64,000 nt of DNA. Origin: JADMIH01 sp036399775 (lineage in GTDB: Bacteria; Chloroflexota; Chloroflexia; QHBQ01; JADMIH01). How positions within the stretch are numbered: the first letter of the stretch is position 1; each line of letters opens with the position of its first letter. The notes under the pieces were generated by a model. That model worked only from the letters and a program-made list of their open reading frames with translations. It made no database searches and was not told the origin of the DNA. Location: assembly GCA_036399775.1 (NCBI GenBank), contig DASWMJ010000096.1, forward strand, positions 1 through 64,000, in the 5' to 3' direction. Positions 51,613 through 58,969 of the stretch are shown here, one piece after another. Both the position numbers and the translations under genes were made by a program.

Positions 51613-52527
51613 CTACCCATCATGGTCGTGCGGACCGAGACGCACCATCAGGATGGGTTGGCTCACTTTGCTGATGATACCGGCGGCTACGCTGCCCGTC
51701 CAAAAAGCCCCCAGCCCGGCGCGAGCGTGGGTCGCGAGCACTATCAGGGAAGCGCCGCTCTTTGCTGCCGCCCCAACCAGGTTGTGTGCCGTATCTCCTC
51801 GGCGCACCTCTAGCTGCGTGGGAATGCCCTGGCCCGCCAACGTCTCTACCACCGACTGTAAGTACATCTGCGCTTCTTCTTCCTGCGCGTCGAGGGCTGC
51901 GGACGTGGCGATGGGGGTCAGGCGAGCGGCGGCAGGCTCGTCGCGTGTCAGGGTGCCCAGGGTGGGTACGACGCTTACCAGCCGCACTTTGGCCCCGCAG
52001 GTGCGCGCTATCTCGGATACCACCGAAAGCACACTCTCCGCAGGGTGTAACTTATCGAGAGGGAGCATCAAGGTCTCTAATTGCGAGAGTGGTTGCATAT
52101 CGGGGCGGACCAAGAGCACCGGTGCGGTTACCCGCCGTAGCACCTGTTGAGCGATGCTGCCCGATACGACCCTTTGCAGGCCGCCACGCCCGTGCGTACA
52201 CAGTACGACCATGTCTGCTTGCAACTCCGCAGCATGGGCCGCGATGCTGCCGGCTACGTCGTGCTCTTCGGTGTCGTGTACGTGTCGCTCTACCTCGATG
52301 CCCGGCACCAGGCGCTCCGCTACCGCCGACAGGTACTGCTCGGCTTCTGTCGCCGAGGTAAGGTGCGGCTCGCCATGTACTTTCCGGGGAGCACGCTCCT
52401 CGATGATATGGAGCAGGCTCATCTTCGCTTCAAAGCACCGGGCGAGTACCATCGCGGTAGGTAGGGCCGACTCGCCCAACCGCGAGCCATCGAGGGGGAC
52501 GAGGATGCGCTTGAATCGGCTGCTCAT
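51613..52527 (-). CDS. Tandem universal stress protein
   Basis: A 304-residue protein with two UspA domains (about 4-150 and 160-300). Each ends in the ATP-binding pattern G-x2-G-x9-G-S/T: 'GRGGLQRVVSGSIAQQVL' and 'ARAGLGAFWTGSVAAGII'. The start at 52527 overlaps the mntH stop as ATGA, with GGAGG just upstream inside mntH. The pair is therefore one transcriptional and translational unit, and USP output should follow metal control of mntH. Upstream in-frame ORF sequence to 52797 is antisense to nothing real and is not used. Confidence 0.93.
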   Translation of the reverse strand: MSSRFKRILVPLDGSRLGESALPTAMVLARCFEAKMSLLHIIEERAPRKVHGEPHLTSATEAEQYLSAVAERLVPGIEVERHVHDTEEHDVAGSIAAHAAELQADMVVLCTHGRGGLQRVVSGSIAQQVLRRVTAPVLLVRPDMQPLSQLETLMLPLDKLHPAESVLSVVSEIARTCGAKVRLVSVVPTLGTLTRDEPAAARLTPIATSAALDAQEEEAQMYLQSVVETLAGQGIPTQLEVRRGDTAHNLVGAAAKSGASLIVLATHARAGLGAFWTGSVAAGIISKVSQPILMVRLGPHDHDG

Positions 52528-53900
52528 AGACCGCCTCCGGTGAATGTCTCGAAAAGCAGGTACAGGTTGAGGCCAACGATCAGCGCGGCTACGATGCTGG
52601 CGACTATCGTTGTTACCTTGAGGTTGGTGAGCGCTCCCATCAGGTCGCGGCGGCGCGTGAACATGACCAGGGGGATGAGGGCGAACGGAATACCGAAGCT
52701 GAGGACTACCTGGCTGATGACGAGCGTACGCGTTGGATCCAGGCCTATCGCTATAACTATCAGCGCGGGGACCATAGTTACCAGGCGACGCACCCATACG
52801 GGGATTTTGCGCCGGATGTAGCCCTGCATGATGACCTGGCCCGCCATGGTCCCTACCGTCGCGGAGGAGAGGCCGGACGCCAGCAGCGATATGGCAAATA
52901 TCGTGCTTGCTGCGCTGCCGAGCAATGGCTCTAGCGTGCGGTGGGCCTCCTCGATGCTGCCTATGTTGGTGATGCCCTTTTCAAAGAAGGTCGAGGCTGC
53001 CATGATCAACATAGCGGCGTTGATCATCCCGGCCAAGCCCATGGCGATTACTACATCAATCAATTCAAAGCGGAAGAGGCGCTTCTGTTCTTCCGGCTTG
53101 CGCACCATAATCCGGTTCTGCGTGAGGGCCGAGTGCAGGAATATGACGTGGGGCATTACCGTCGCACCAAGTATGCCGACCGATATAAGTATGCTTTCGG
53201 TGTCCGCGAACTGCGGGGTAATCGCGTGGTACCCTATGAGGCCCCAGTCTGGTTTATCGAGAATCGTTTCAATCAGGTAGCACACGGCGATCACCGCCAC
53301 CATCGCGGCAATCACGGCTTCGAGCGGGCGGAAGCCGCGTCTCTCAAGCGCCAGGATGAGAAAAGTGGTGATGCCGGTCAGGATGCCTGCCGCCAGGAGG
53401 GGCATCCCGAACAGGAGGTTGAAGCCGACGGCAGCGCCCAGGAATTCAGCCAGGTCCGTCGCCATAGCGACTATCTCGGAAATACCCCACATGCCCCACA
53501 CGACGGGCCGGGGGAATTGCTCTCGGCAGACCTCGGCAAGGTTCTGCCCCGTCGCGATGCCCAGCTTTGCCGATAAGGACTGTATAAGCATCGCCATCAA
53601 GTTGCTGGCGACTATAACCCACACCAGCAGGTATCCATACTGGGCACCACCCGCGATGTTGGTAGCGAAGTTGCCGGGGTCTACATAGGCCACGCACGCG
53701 ATAAAGGCGGGACCCAGGAAAGGGAGCATACGAGCAAACCCACGCCTGTTACCACGCCCTTGCAAGACCTCATGAGCGGCGGAAACAGTACCCACATCGC
53801 CGGGCCGTACCCGCGTTGCGTCATCTACCGTCTCCGCCTCCGGGGGGCCTTCGTCGCCGGGGGAGGTCGAAAGTGGCTCGCTGCTGGTAGCCTGGCTCAT
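52524..53900 (-). CDS. mntH: Nramp-family Mn/Fe transporter
   Basis: A 458-residue transporter with about 11 helices, the metal-site motif 'DPGNFATNIAGG' (helix 1, residues about 72-83) and 'MPHVIFLHSAL' (helix 6 Met/Pro/His). These are the Nramp metal ligands (Asp, Asn, Met). An N-terminal soluble tail of about 50 residues is longer than in E. coli MntH. GAGGTG lies 6 bp before ATG 53900. A near-consensus promoter overlapped by a DtxR/MntR-like operator lies directly upstream, so it is probably repressed by manganese or iron. Its stop overlaps the USP gene start. Confidence 0.95.
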   Translation of the reverse strand: MSQATSSEPLSTSPGDEGPPEAETVDDATRVRPGDVGTVSAAHEVLQGRGNRRGFARMLPFLGPAFIACVAYVDPGNFATNIAGGAQYGYLLVWVIVASNLMAMLIQSLSAKLGIATGQNLAEVCREQFPRPVVWGMWGISEIVAMATDLAEFLGAAVGFNLLFGMPLLAAGILTGITTFLILALERRGFRPLEAVIAAMVAVIAVCYLIETILDKPDWGLIGYHAITPQFADTESILISVGILGATVMPHVIFLHSALTQNRIMVRKPEEQKRLFRFELIDVVIAMGLAGMINAAMLIMAASTFFEKGITNIGSIEEAHRTLEPLLGSAASTIFAISLLASGLSSATVGTMAGQVIMQGYIRRKIPVWVRRLVTMVPALIVIAIGLDPTRTLVISQVVLSFGIPFALIPLVMFTRRRDLMGALTNLKVTTIVASIVAALIVGLNLYLLFETFTGGGL

Positions 53901-53931
53901 GTGTTCACCTCGAATATAGTCCTTCTGCTAG

Positions 53932-53959
53932 ATTTAGGTGAGACTAAATTTGTCTTAGT
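53932..53959 (-). promoter_or_regulatory. DtxR/MntR-like operator of mntH
   Basis: Two overlapping palindromes: ATTTAG-N6-CTAAAT (53932-53937 / 53944-53949) and ACTAA-N7-TTAGT (53943-53947 / 53955-53959). They lie between the -10 box and the start codon, covering the likely transcription start. The TTTAG/CTAAA half-sites are like those of metal-dependent DtxR-family repressors. Confidence 0.6.
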
Positions 53960-53985
53960 ATATCGGGGTTTTGCCAGGTTGTCAA
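53957..53985 (-). promoter_or_regulatory. mntH sigma70 promoter
   Basis: On the minus strand TTGACA (53980-53985), a 17-bp spacer and TATACT (53957-53962), a near-perfect housekeeping promoter 57 bp before the mntH ATG. Confidence 0.8.
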
Positions 53986-54066
53986 GAGGTAGTTTGTTCC
54001 AACCAGGGCGGATGCAAAAATAGACATGGCATAGATGCTTATTCAGAGTTCTCATCCAAGAGGGTC

Positions 54067-54104
54067 TGCGAGGGACGAGATTCTTCACTTCGTTCAGAAT
54101 GACA
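54067..54104. repeat. Single arm of the 'HSERSEES' repeat
   Basis: The same gagattcttcacttcgttca type sequence as at 46967-47006, in the 303-bp gap between mntH and a regulator relic. The gap shows nothing else apart from the mntH promoter region. Confidence 0.8.
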
Positions 54105-54203
54105 AGATTGTTGGAGCGGCAGTCCCATACATCGCTCCGGGGCTTGCTTTGTAGAATATCTATGGTACTCTTTTTTGCAGACGGTTGAACGGCAGCGCGG
54201 CCT

Positions 54204-54647
54204 GTGCGAATCTTCTGCCCGATGTTCTGCATGAGCGGCTCTGAGTTAGAGGGGCTATGTGATAGTGCAACGGACATTATTTGGCCTCTGACTGAAGCCG
54301 AGGAGAGCCTGCAAATCTGCCGGGAGTTGGACGATAAAGCAGACATCGCCGGCACGCTCAACAACCTGGTTATTACAATGCTCGCGCTGGCGGGAGTATC
54401 CCTATCGCAAGGGGACGCGCAAAGGGCGGTGCGCCTGCCTGGCTCGGGGGCAGCCGCCCTTGAGGCGAGCGGTGTCCCCCTGTTCCCCATGGACCGCCTG
54501 GAATACGAGCACATTCTCTCCACCAGTCGCCTCCAACTGAAAGGACCGGCGTGGCAGGCTGCCTGGGAGGAAGGCCAGGCGATGCCGGTAGAGTGGGCAA
54601 TAGCGTACGCATTAGAAGAAGCCGGACAGACAAGGGCGCAGGTATAA
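54204..54647 (+). pseudogene. 3' remnant of an NB-ARC/TPR regulator
   Basis: A 147-codon frame starts abruptly and reads 'AEESLQICRELDDKADIAGTLNNL', a TPR unit of the regulator family. It then ends with 'LEYEHILSTSRLQL' and 'EEGQAMPVEWAIAYALEEAG', which matches the tail of the intact regulator at 5756-8248 (QIEYQEALAIAQ ... GRAMPLEEAIAYALT). No HTH or ATPase is present. I read it as a decayed copy; translation from an internal start is unlikely to give a functional regulator. Confidence 0.65.
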
Positions 54648-54651
54648 CAGG

Positions 54652-55266
54652 CTAGTCGTCCCGCGCCAGGTCCTCCCAATCTTCGGGCGTATTGACGTTG
54701 CGGAAGCTTTGCAATCCGGGGTCGTAGCGCCTCATCTCTCCCTCCTCCAGGTAGCGCACCCGAATATCCTCGGCCAGCGCCGCGACTTTCAAATCTCCGG
54801 CCTTTATCCTCTCGCTGATAGGGCCTATGCACCCCCTCGAATAAATAGCGTGCAGCGTTTCCAGGCGCTTGCGACCCGATACGTCAGTCCAGCGCGGTAT
54901 GAGCGCATCATAATCGCCGGGCAGGGAGGCCATATAGCGCAGGAGCATGGGGTTGAGCATGGGCATATCGCAGGCTACCACCAGCACACGCTTATAGGGC
55001 GAGTGGTTGAGCGCAGTCAGGATGCCTCCCAGTGGTCCTGCGCCCGGCGCGTCGTCGGGCGCAATAGGCAACACCAGGAAAGCATATTCGTGTGGGGTAT
55101 TCGTTATGAGCAGATCGGGCGGGAGGCCAGCTTCACCGAGCCGCGACACAACCTGCTCGATAACCGTAAGACCGCCGGGCGATAGCCGCAGCAGGGCTTT
55201 GTTGGTGCCCATGCGGGTGCTGCGACCCCCCGCCAGGATTATCACGCCTCTTTGCTTCTGCATCAT
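54652..55266 (-). CDS. mobA: Molybdenum cofactor guanylyltransferase
   Basis: A 204-residue nucleotidyltransferase with the N-terminal GTP-binding signature 'VIILAGGRSTRMGTNKALL' and metal Asp in 'VVACDMPMLNP' (about 98-108). MobA attaches GMP to molybdopterin to form the bis-MGD cofactor used by formate dehydrogenase and other DMSO-reductase-family enzymes. It follows the MerB-like gene by 15 bp on the same strand. FDH-like 4Fe-4S and NrfD subunits lie about 4-7 kb to the right, so it probably serves that enzyme. Confidence 0.92.
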   Translation of the reverse strand: MMQKQRGVIILAGGRSTRMGTNKALLRLSPGGLTVIEQVVSRLGEAGLPPDLLITNTPHEYAFLVLPIAPDDAPGAGPLGGILTALNHSPYKRVLVVACDMPMLNPMLLRYMASLPGDYDALIPRWTDVSGRKRLETLHAIYSRGCIGPISERIKAGDLKVAALAEDIRVRYLEEGEMRRYDPGLQSFRNVNTPEDWEDLARDD

Positions 55267-55281
55267 CCAGATAAGTTGAAG

Positions 55282-55977
55282 TTATGGAAGTAACTGCCAG
55301 AACGCGCCCGTCATACCAATCTCCTCGAATACCGCCATTGCTTCCTCCGGCGTCCTTCTCCGCCAATCGGCGTCCCGGCGGTCATTGCCGTACCACGCCT
55401 GCGCGAGCTTCCAGGTCTGTAGCAAAGTAAGCGTTTCCCCGCGAGGCTGGTTCCACATTTCACACCATCGCGCCACATGCTCTTCAGACCTGAAGATGAG
55501 CATCGTTTTTCAGGTGAACTTGATGTTATCCCACCACTTGCGCGCGGGTATAGAGAAGTGAATAACTGCGTCGCCCGCAGCCAGGCGCGCTTCGCCTCCC
55601 TCTATCCGCACCATTATGGCATCGTTGCAGTCCCCACAGCCAGTGGTGATAGCGGCATCCTCTCGCACCATAGCGGCGATCCCCATCGCATCCCATATAC
55701 AGTTGCCCCACCACGATCTTCCTCCTATATCAACGACGAACGGCGTGGGCACCGCCGAAAACGGGGGAGCCATCAATATCTCCGCGTTGCCCTCTTGAAG
55801 CACCAGTATATGAGCGTCCTGCAACCGCCTGAACGACGCACTCACCGCATCAACCGCCAGCCCCAGCCCCCGCGCGACAAAAGCCGCGCCCGGCACGGTA
55901 GCGCGCTCTATTATCTCCTCGTAGACGTACCGGCGCACTTCCCGGTCCAATTCCGCCAGGTTTGCATCTCCACCCAT
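55282..55977 (-). CDS. MerB-like organomercurial lyase with in-frame TGA (predicted selenocysteine)
   Basis: Read through a TGA at 55510-55512 this is one 231-residue alkylmercury-lyase-like protein. ATG 55977 has GGAGGTG upstream. The N-terminal half is a winged-helix-like region; 'SWWGNCIWDAMGI' supplies Cys93 and Asp96; 'ARKWWDNIKFT' precedes the TGA codon (residue 156); and 'KTMLIFRSEEHVARWCEMW' continues the family sequence. Plasmid MerB uses Cys96, Asp99 and Cys159 to break the C-Hg bond. The offsets here (93, 96, 156) are the same minus three, so TGA replaces the second catalytic Cys. A SECIS-like hairpin follows directly. I infer Sec insertion; the alternatives are a Cys-to-stop mutation, a sequencing error, or two separate peptides. 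It is probably cotranscribed with mobA. Confidence 0.75.
55477..55503 (-). promoter_or_regulatory. Bacterial SECIS-like element
   Basis: On the minus strand, starting 6 nt after the TGA, ATGCT pairs with AGCAT, a CAT bulge follows, CTTC pairs with GAAG, and the apical loop is AGGTCT (55486-55491). The E. coli fdhF SECIS has the same AGGUCU loop, 17 nt after its UGA; here the loop begins 18 nt after. The bulged U and G-rich loop needed by SelB are both present. Confidence 0.7.
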
Positions 55978-56090
55978 ATCGCGCCACCTCCATTGCAAAT
56001 GCCTTCCTCGTAGGTATAAACTGCTGCCGTTCGATCACTTCCAGGATCTATAATATACCTTTCCTCGTAAGCGTTCAGAATAACGGGATC

Positions 56091-56182
56091 GTAGGGGCGA
56101 CCAGCCGGGTCGCCCGGTCTGGGACAGCCGACAAGCATGGTATGCCACCCCCACCAGGGCGACCCGGCGGGTCGCCCCTACC
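56091..56182. repeat. 'GTAGGGGCGACC' inverted repeat
   Basis: Arms of 25 bp at 56091-56115 and 56158-56182 pair with one mismatch (core GGGTCGCCC). They lie between the divergent MerB-like and hicB genes. The class is common as a dispersed hairpin; it is not a rho-independent terminator (no T run). Confidence 0.75.
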
Positions 56183-56288
56183 ATTGCTTTAGCCCAATTA
56201 TGAACATTTACTTTTCCGCAAAGTGTTGGCACAGCCCTCGGAAAGTTGCTATATTGCCAGTATACAATTCTCAAGAGGTGGCTGAGTT

Positions 56289-56495
56289 ATGAGGCAAGTC
56301 ATCATATATCCAGGCGAGGATGGTTATTGGGTAGCGGAATGTCCGAGCTTACCCGGTTGTCTAAGCCAGGGCGAGAGTAAAGAGGATGCCATCAATAATA
56401 TCAAAGAAGCCATTGAATTATATATAGAGGTACTACGGGACGAAGGGCAGCCAGTTCCTGAAGACCGTCTTGATGCGATACTTCTAACGGTATGA
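56289..56495 (+). CDS. hicB: HicB-like antitoxin
   Basis: A 68-residue protein with the HicB partial RNase H-like fold pattern 'VIIYPGEDGYWVAECPSLPGCLSQGESKEDAINNIKEAIELYIEVL'. It has no C-terminal DNA-binding domain, so this is the short HicB type. AGAGGTGG precedes ATG 56289. It overlaps hicA by 4 bp (ATGA) with antitoxin first. HicB neutralises the HicA mRNA interferase. Confidence 0.9.
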   Translation: MRQVIIYPGEDGYWVAECPSLPGCLSQGESKEDAINNIKEAIELYIEVLRDEGQPVPEDRLDAILLTV

Positions 56496-56713
56496 GCGTC
56501 CTGCCAAGCCTTTCAGGCAGAGAGTGTGTTGCGGCTCTGCAAAAGGCAGGCTTTCTCATAGCGCGGCAAAGGGGCAGCCATATTGTGCTTCGCCGTGACA
56601 ACCCACCTGCTCAGGTAGTAGTTCCCGATCACAAAGAATTAGATCGCGGGACGTTACGTGCAATCATCAGGCAGGCAGGTCTTGGAGTAGACGAATTCTT
56701 GGAATTAATGTAG
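56492..56713 (+). CDS. hicA: HicA-like mRNA interferase toxin
   Basis: A 73-residue toxin with the double-stranded-RNA-binding-like fold. 'GRECVAALQKAGFLIARQRGSHIVLRRD' contains the conserved Gly-Ser-His with the catalytic His, and 'VVVPDHKELDRGTLRAIIRQAGL' follows. HicA cleaves mRNA when free of HicB. The pair is complete and looks functional. Confidence 0.92.
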   Translation: MSVLPSLSGRECVAALQKAGFLIARQRGSHIVLRRDNPPAQVVVPDHKELDRGTLRAIIRQAGLGVDEFLELM

Positions 56714-56740
56714 AGCGCCAACTCCGATTAGGAACCCCTG

Positions 56741-57319
56741 ATGCCCACCCTCCAATCCCTTCTTGAGCAAACCGCAGCGCTGCATAACCACCTATGCCCG
56801 CGCCAGGTGCTTGGTGTGCGAATAGGCATGCACGCCGCCGAACTACTCAACCTAGACCTCCCGCAAAGTGACAAGCGCCTGTTCGCCTTCGTGGAGACCG
56901 ACGGCTGCTTCGCGGACGGCATTTCGGTGGCGACGGGCTGCTGGCTGGGCCACCGCACGCTACGTCCGGTAGACTACGGCAAGGTGGCATCCACATTCGT
57001 GGATACGCACACCGGGCAGGCGATTCGCATCTCTCCCACCCCCCACGCCCGCGACCAGGCATGCCGCTATGCACCCAACGCGCCCGACCCCTGGCACGCC
57101 CAACTCACAGCATACCAGGTCATGCCTACAAGCGAGCTACTGCGCGTCCAGCAGGTAACGCTAACGCTCTCGATGGACGCCATAATCAGCCAGCCAGGCT
57201 TGCGCGTCACCTGTGTTTGTTGCGGAGAAGAGGTCATGAACGAGCGGGAAGTACATGTGGATGGCCGCACCCTCTGTCGCAGGTGCGCGGGCCAGGATAG
57301 TTATTATGAGCACACATGA
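56741..57319 (+). CDS. FmdE-domain protein with C-terminal zinc ribbon
   Basis: A 192-residue protein: an FmdE domain (about 8-150) with 'LHNHLCPRQVLGVRIGMHAAELL' and 'FVETDGCFADGISVATGCWLGHRTLRPVDYGK' (conserved Cys/His metal pocket), then a C4 zinc finger 'CVCCGEEVMNEREVHVDGRTLCRRC'. FmdE is the E subunit of formylmethanofuran dehydrogenase in archaea; in bacteria such proteins occur beside molybdenum or tungsten formate enzymes and their role is unclear. The FDH-like genes nearby (58970-62594) and mobA fit a Mo-enzyme accessory role. It follows hicA by 27 bp, but the link to the TA pair is probably incidental. Confidence 0.87.
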   Translation: MPTLQSLLEQTAALHNHLCPRQVLGVRIGMHAAELLNLDLPQSDKRLFAFVETDGCFADGISVATGCWLGHRTLRPVDYGKVASTFVDTHTGQAIRISPTPHARDQACRYAPNAPDPWHAQLTAYQVMPTSELLRVQQVTLTLSMDAIISQPGLRVTCVCCGEEVMNEREVHVDGRTLCRRCAGQDSYYEHT

Positions 57320-57359
57320 CCCTGTAGCCCACCATCAGCAACAAAATAGTATCACCCAT

Positions 57360-57420
57360 CACGTAATCCCGGACCCCTGATTCCGGACCCCTGATCCCGG
57401 ACCCCTGACCCCTGACCCCT
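57360..57420. repeat. 'GGACCCCTGATCCC' tandem repeat
   Basis: Four to five direct units of 'cccggacccctgat' type end in 'cctgacccctgacccct' and fill the gap between convergent FmdE-like and GerMN genes. It is of the same family as 39251-39405. Confidence 0.75.
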
Positions 57421-58894
57421 ACGGCTGTAAGACATCTCCGGTCTCGCCTTCGACGGCGATTACCACGCTCCGCACCGAGGGGAACTGCTCTAAGGTTTTG
57501 ACGATCTGCCAGTGGATAAGACTTACCCGGCTTGAGCCGCCACCGTAGGCATTTATCTCGGTGGAGAAGTCGGGTGTCGCCACCCCATTTTCGATCTCCA
57601 ACTTGAGTAGCCTCACACGCGGACCCCAATGGGGATTATAGTCACGGTGGCTCAATATTTCATCCGGCAGAGGGATAGATGTATTGAAGCCCACAAACGA
57701 CGTTGTGATGGCGTCCGGGCCCCACAGCAATTCTTCGAGGGCGGCTGTGCCCACGCGCTCCGTCCTGGGTATCACCCTCTCTACGGGCACCAGCGCACCT
57801 TCGATTTCGCCCATTCTGGCCTTATAATCGTGAACCCAGTAGACCTTGACCCTCTGTGTGTTGGGGTCGTCGTGGCTGAGGACGGTTACTTGCTGTCTCC
57901 CCAAAAGAGCGCCCGATGCACCACGAATCTCAAGTGTGGCCCCCTGTGTCCCAGGCTCTGGCGAAGTACCTTCACTGAACCAATTGAGGTTATATATCAG
58001 CAGGCCGCGCCCATCCTCGCCCCTGCGGTTGGTCAGGCGTTGAGATAACTGGGTGCCATCCTGCCACGTCAGCGTCGCGGTTACTGCCTCGCAGGGCTGC
58101 CCAACGCGCGCCAGGATGTGCAACGGTAGCGTCACTTTTGCCCCGGCAGCCGGAATCTCGATCCCCGGCGTTCTGGGCTGGGGCAGTTTCGGCACGACAT
58201 CCACTCCGATGTTGGCCCGCTCCACGCGCCAGTCGGGTGGGTTCTGCGGATCGTATGTCAGCACGGCCCGCTCGAACGCCTGGACCGTAATCTTGTGGTA
58301 GCTTGTCTCTTTGAACGCCATCGCCTCGTCGGCGTCCATCATTGGCAGGCCGACATCGTGCAGCCAGCCGCCGGGGAACAGGTCGGCTCGGTTGATGTAG
58401 TCCCAGAAGTATTGCGGAACGTAGTAGCCTGGCGCAGATGCAAGCGAGCCGCTGTAGGGCACAAATCTCCCATTGGTGGTAGCCGCCGTGCCGCCCCGAA
58501 AACCGGCAGGAGGGGCATGGCGGAGGCCAGGATTGTTGGCCTTCTCGATCTTCTCATAAAAGTAGGTAGTGCCCTGGACCTGCCCGTATGCCCCGCACCC
58601 TGTCATCTCGGCTGTGAGCCGCCCGTAGGCGAAGCCCCAGTCCGGGTTGGCCGTCTCGTGGCGGTGGTCCTCGATGCGCCCCTTCTCAAAGTATTGGGCA
58701 GCGTACCCGCCAGCCTGCATTGGTCCTGTTATAGGGTTGCCCAGCACCCGCAAGCCCTGATGCTGGTTGTAGTAGTTGCGGAAGGGTTCAGCCACTTGAA
58801 TCGAGGTTTGTGCATTACCTTGCGCTGACGGCAACAGCGATAGCATCAGCATGATGGCGACTAAGCGCTTGATTGGGTGGCGTTTGGCGAGCAT
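57419..58894 (-). CDS. Secreted GerMN-domain protein with YFERA-type module
   Basis: A 490-residue exported protein. A signal segment (about 8-30) is followed by a YFEK/LGFP-like module (about 35-190) with 'GLRVLGNPITGPMQAGGYAAQYFEKGRIEDH' and 'ERAVLTYDP', related in pattern to the tail of the sugar dehydrogenase at 22388. A middle beta-sandwich (about 225-335) and a C-terminal GerMN domain (about 340-485: 'VKVYWVHD...VPVERVIPRTERVGTAALEELLWGPD...VSLIHWQIVKTLEQFP') complete it. GerMN is found in spore germination and Gram-positive surface proteins; the ligand is unknown. AGGAGG lies 7 bp before ATG 58894. Confidence 0.85.
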   Translation of the reverse strand: MLAKRHPIKRLVAIMLMLSLLPSAQGNAQTSIQVAEPFRNYYNQHQGLRVLGNPITGPMQAGGYAAQYFEKGRIEDHRHETANPDWGFAYGRLTAEMTGCGAYGQVQGTTYFYEKIEKANNPGLRHAPPAGFRGGTAATTNGRFVPYSGSLASAPGYYVPQYFWDYINRADLFPGGWLHDVGLPMMDADEAMAFKETSYHKITVQAFERAVLTYDPQNPPDWRVERANIGVDVVPKLPQPRTPGIEIPAAGAKVTLPLHILARVGQPCEAVTATLTWQDGTQLSQRLTNRRGEDGRGLLIYNLNWFSEGTSPEPGTQGATLEIRGASGALLGRQQVTVLSHDDPNTQRVKVYWVHDYKARMGEIEGALVPVERVIPRTERVGTAALEELLWGPDAITTSFVGFNTSIPLPDEILSHRDYNPHWGPRVRLLKLEIENGVATPDFSTEINAYGGGSSRVSLIHWQIVKTLEQFPSVRSVVIAVEGETGDVLQP

Positions 58895-58969
58895 AACGCA
58901 GCCTCCTGATTCTGTACCTCTCACTCTTATACTCAGAACGTACCAGTGGTTGCGTGGGTGCGCTATGAC

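Noticed and set aside
55282..55503. A separate 73-residue hypothetical protein
   Set aside because: It is the in-frame continuation of the MerB-like protein after the TGA and has no ribosome site of its own; its ATG lies in the SECIS-like stem.
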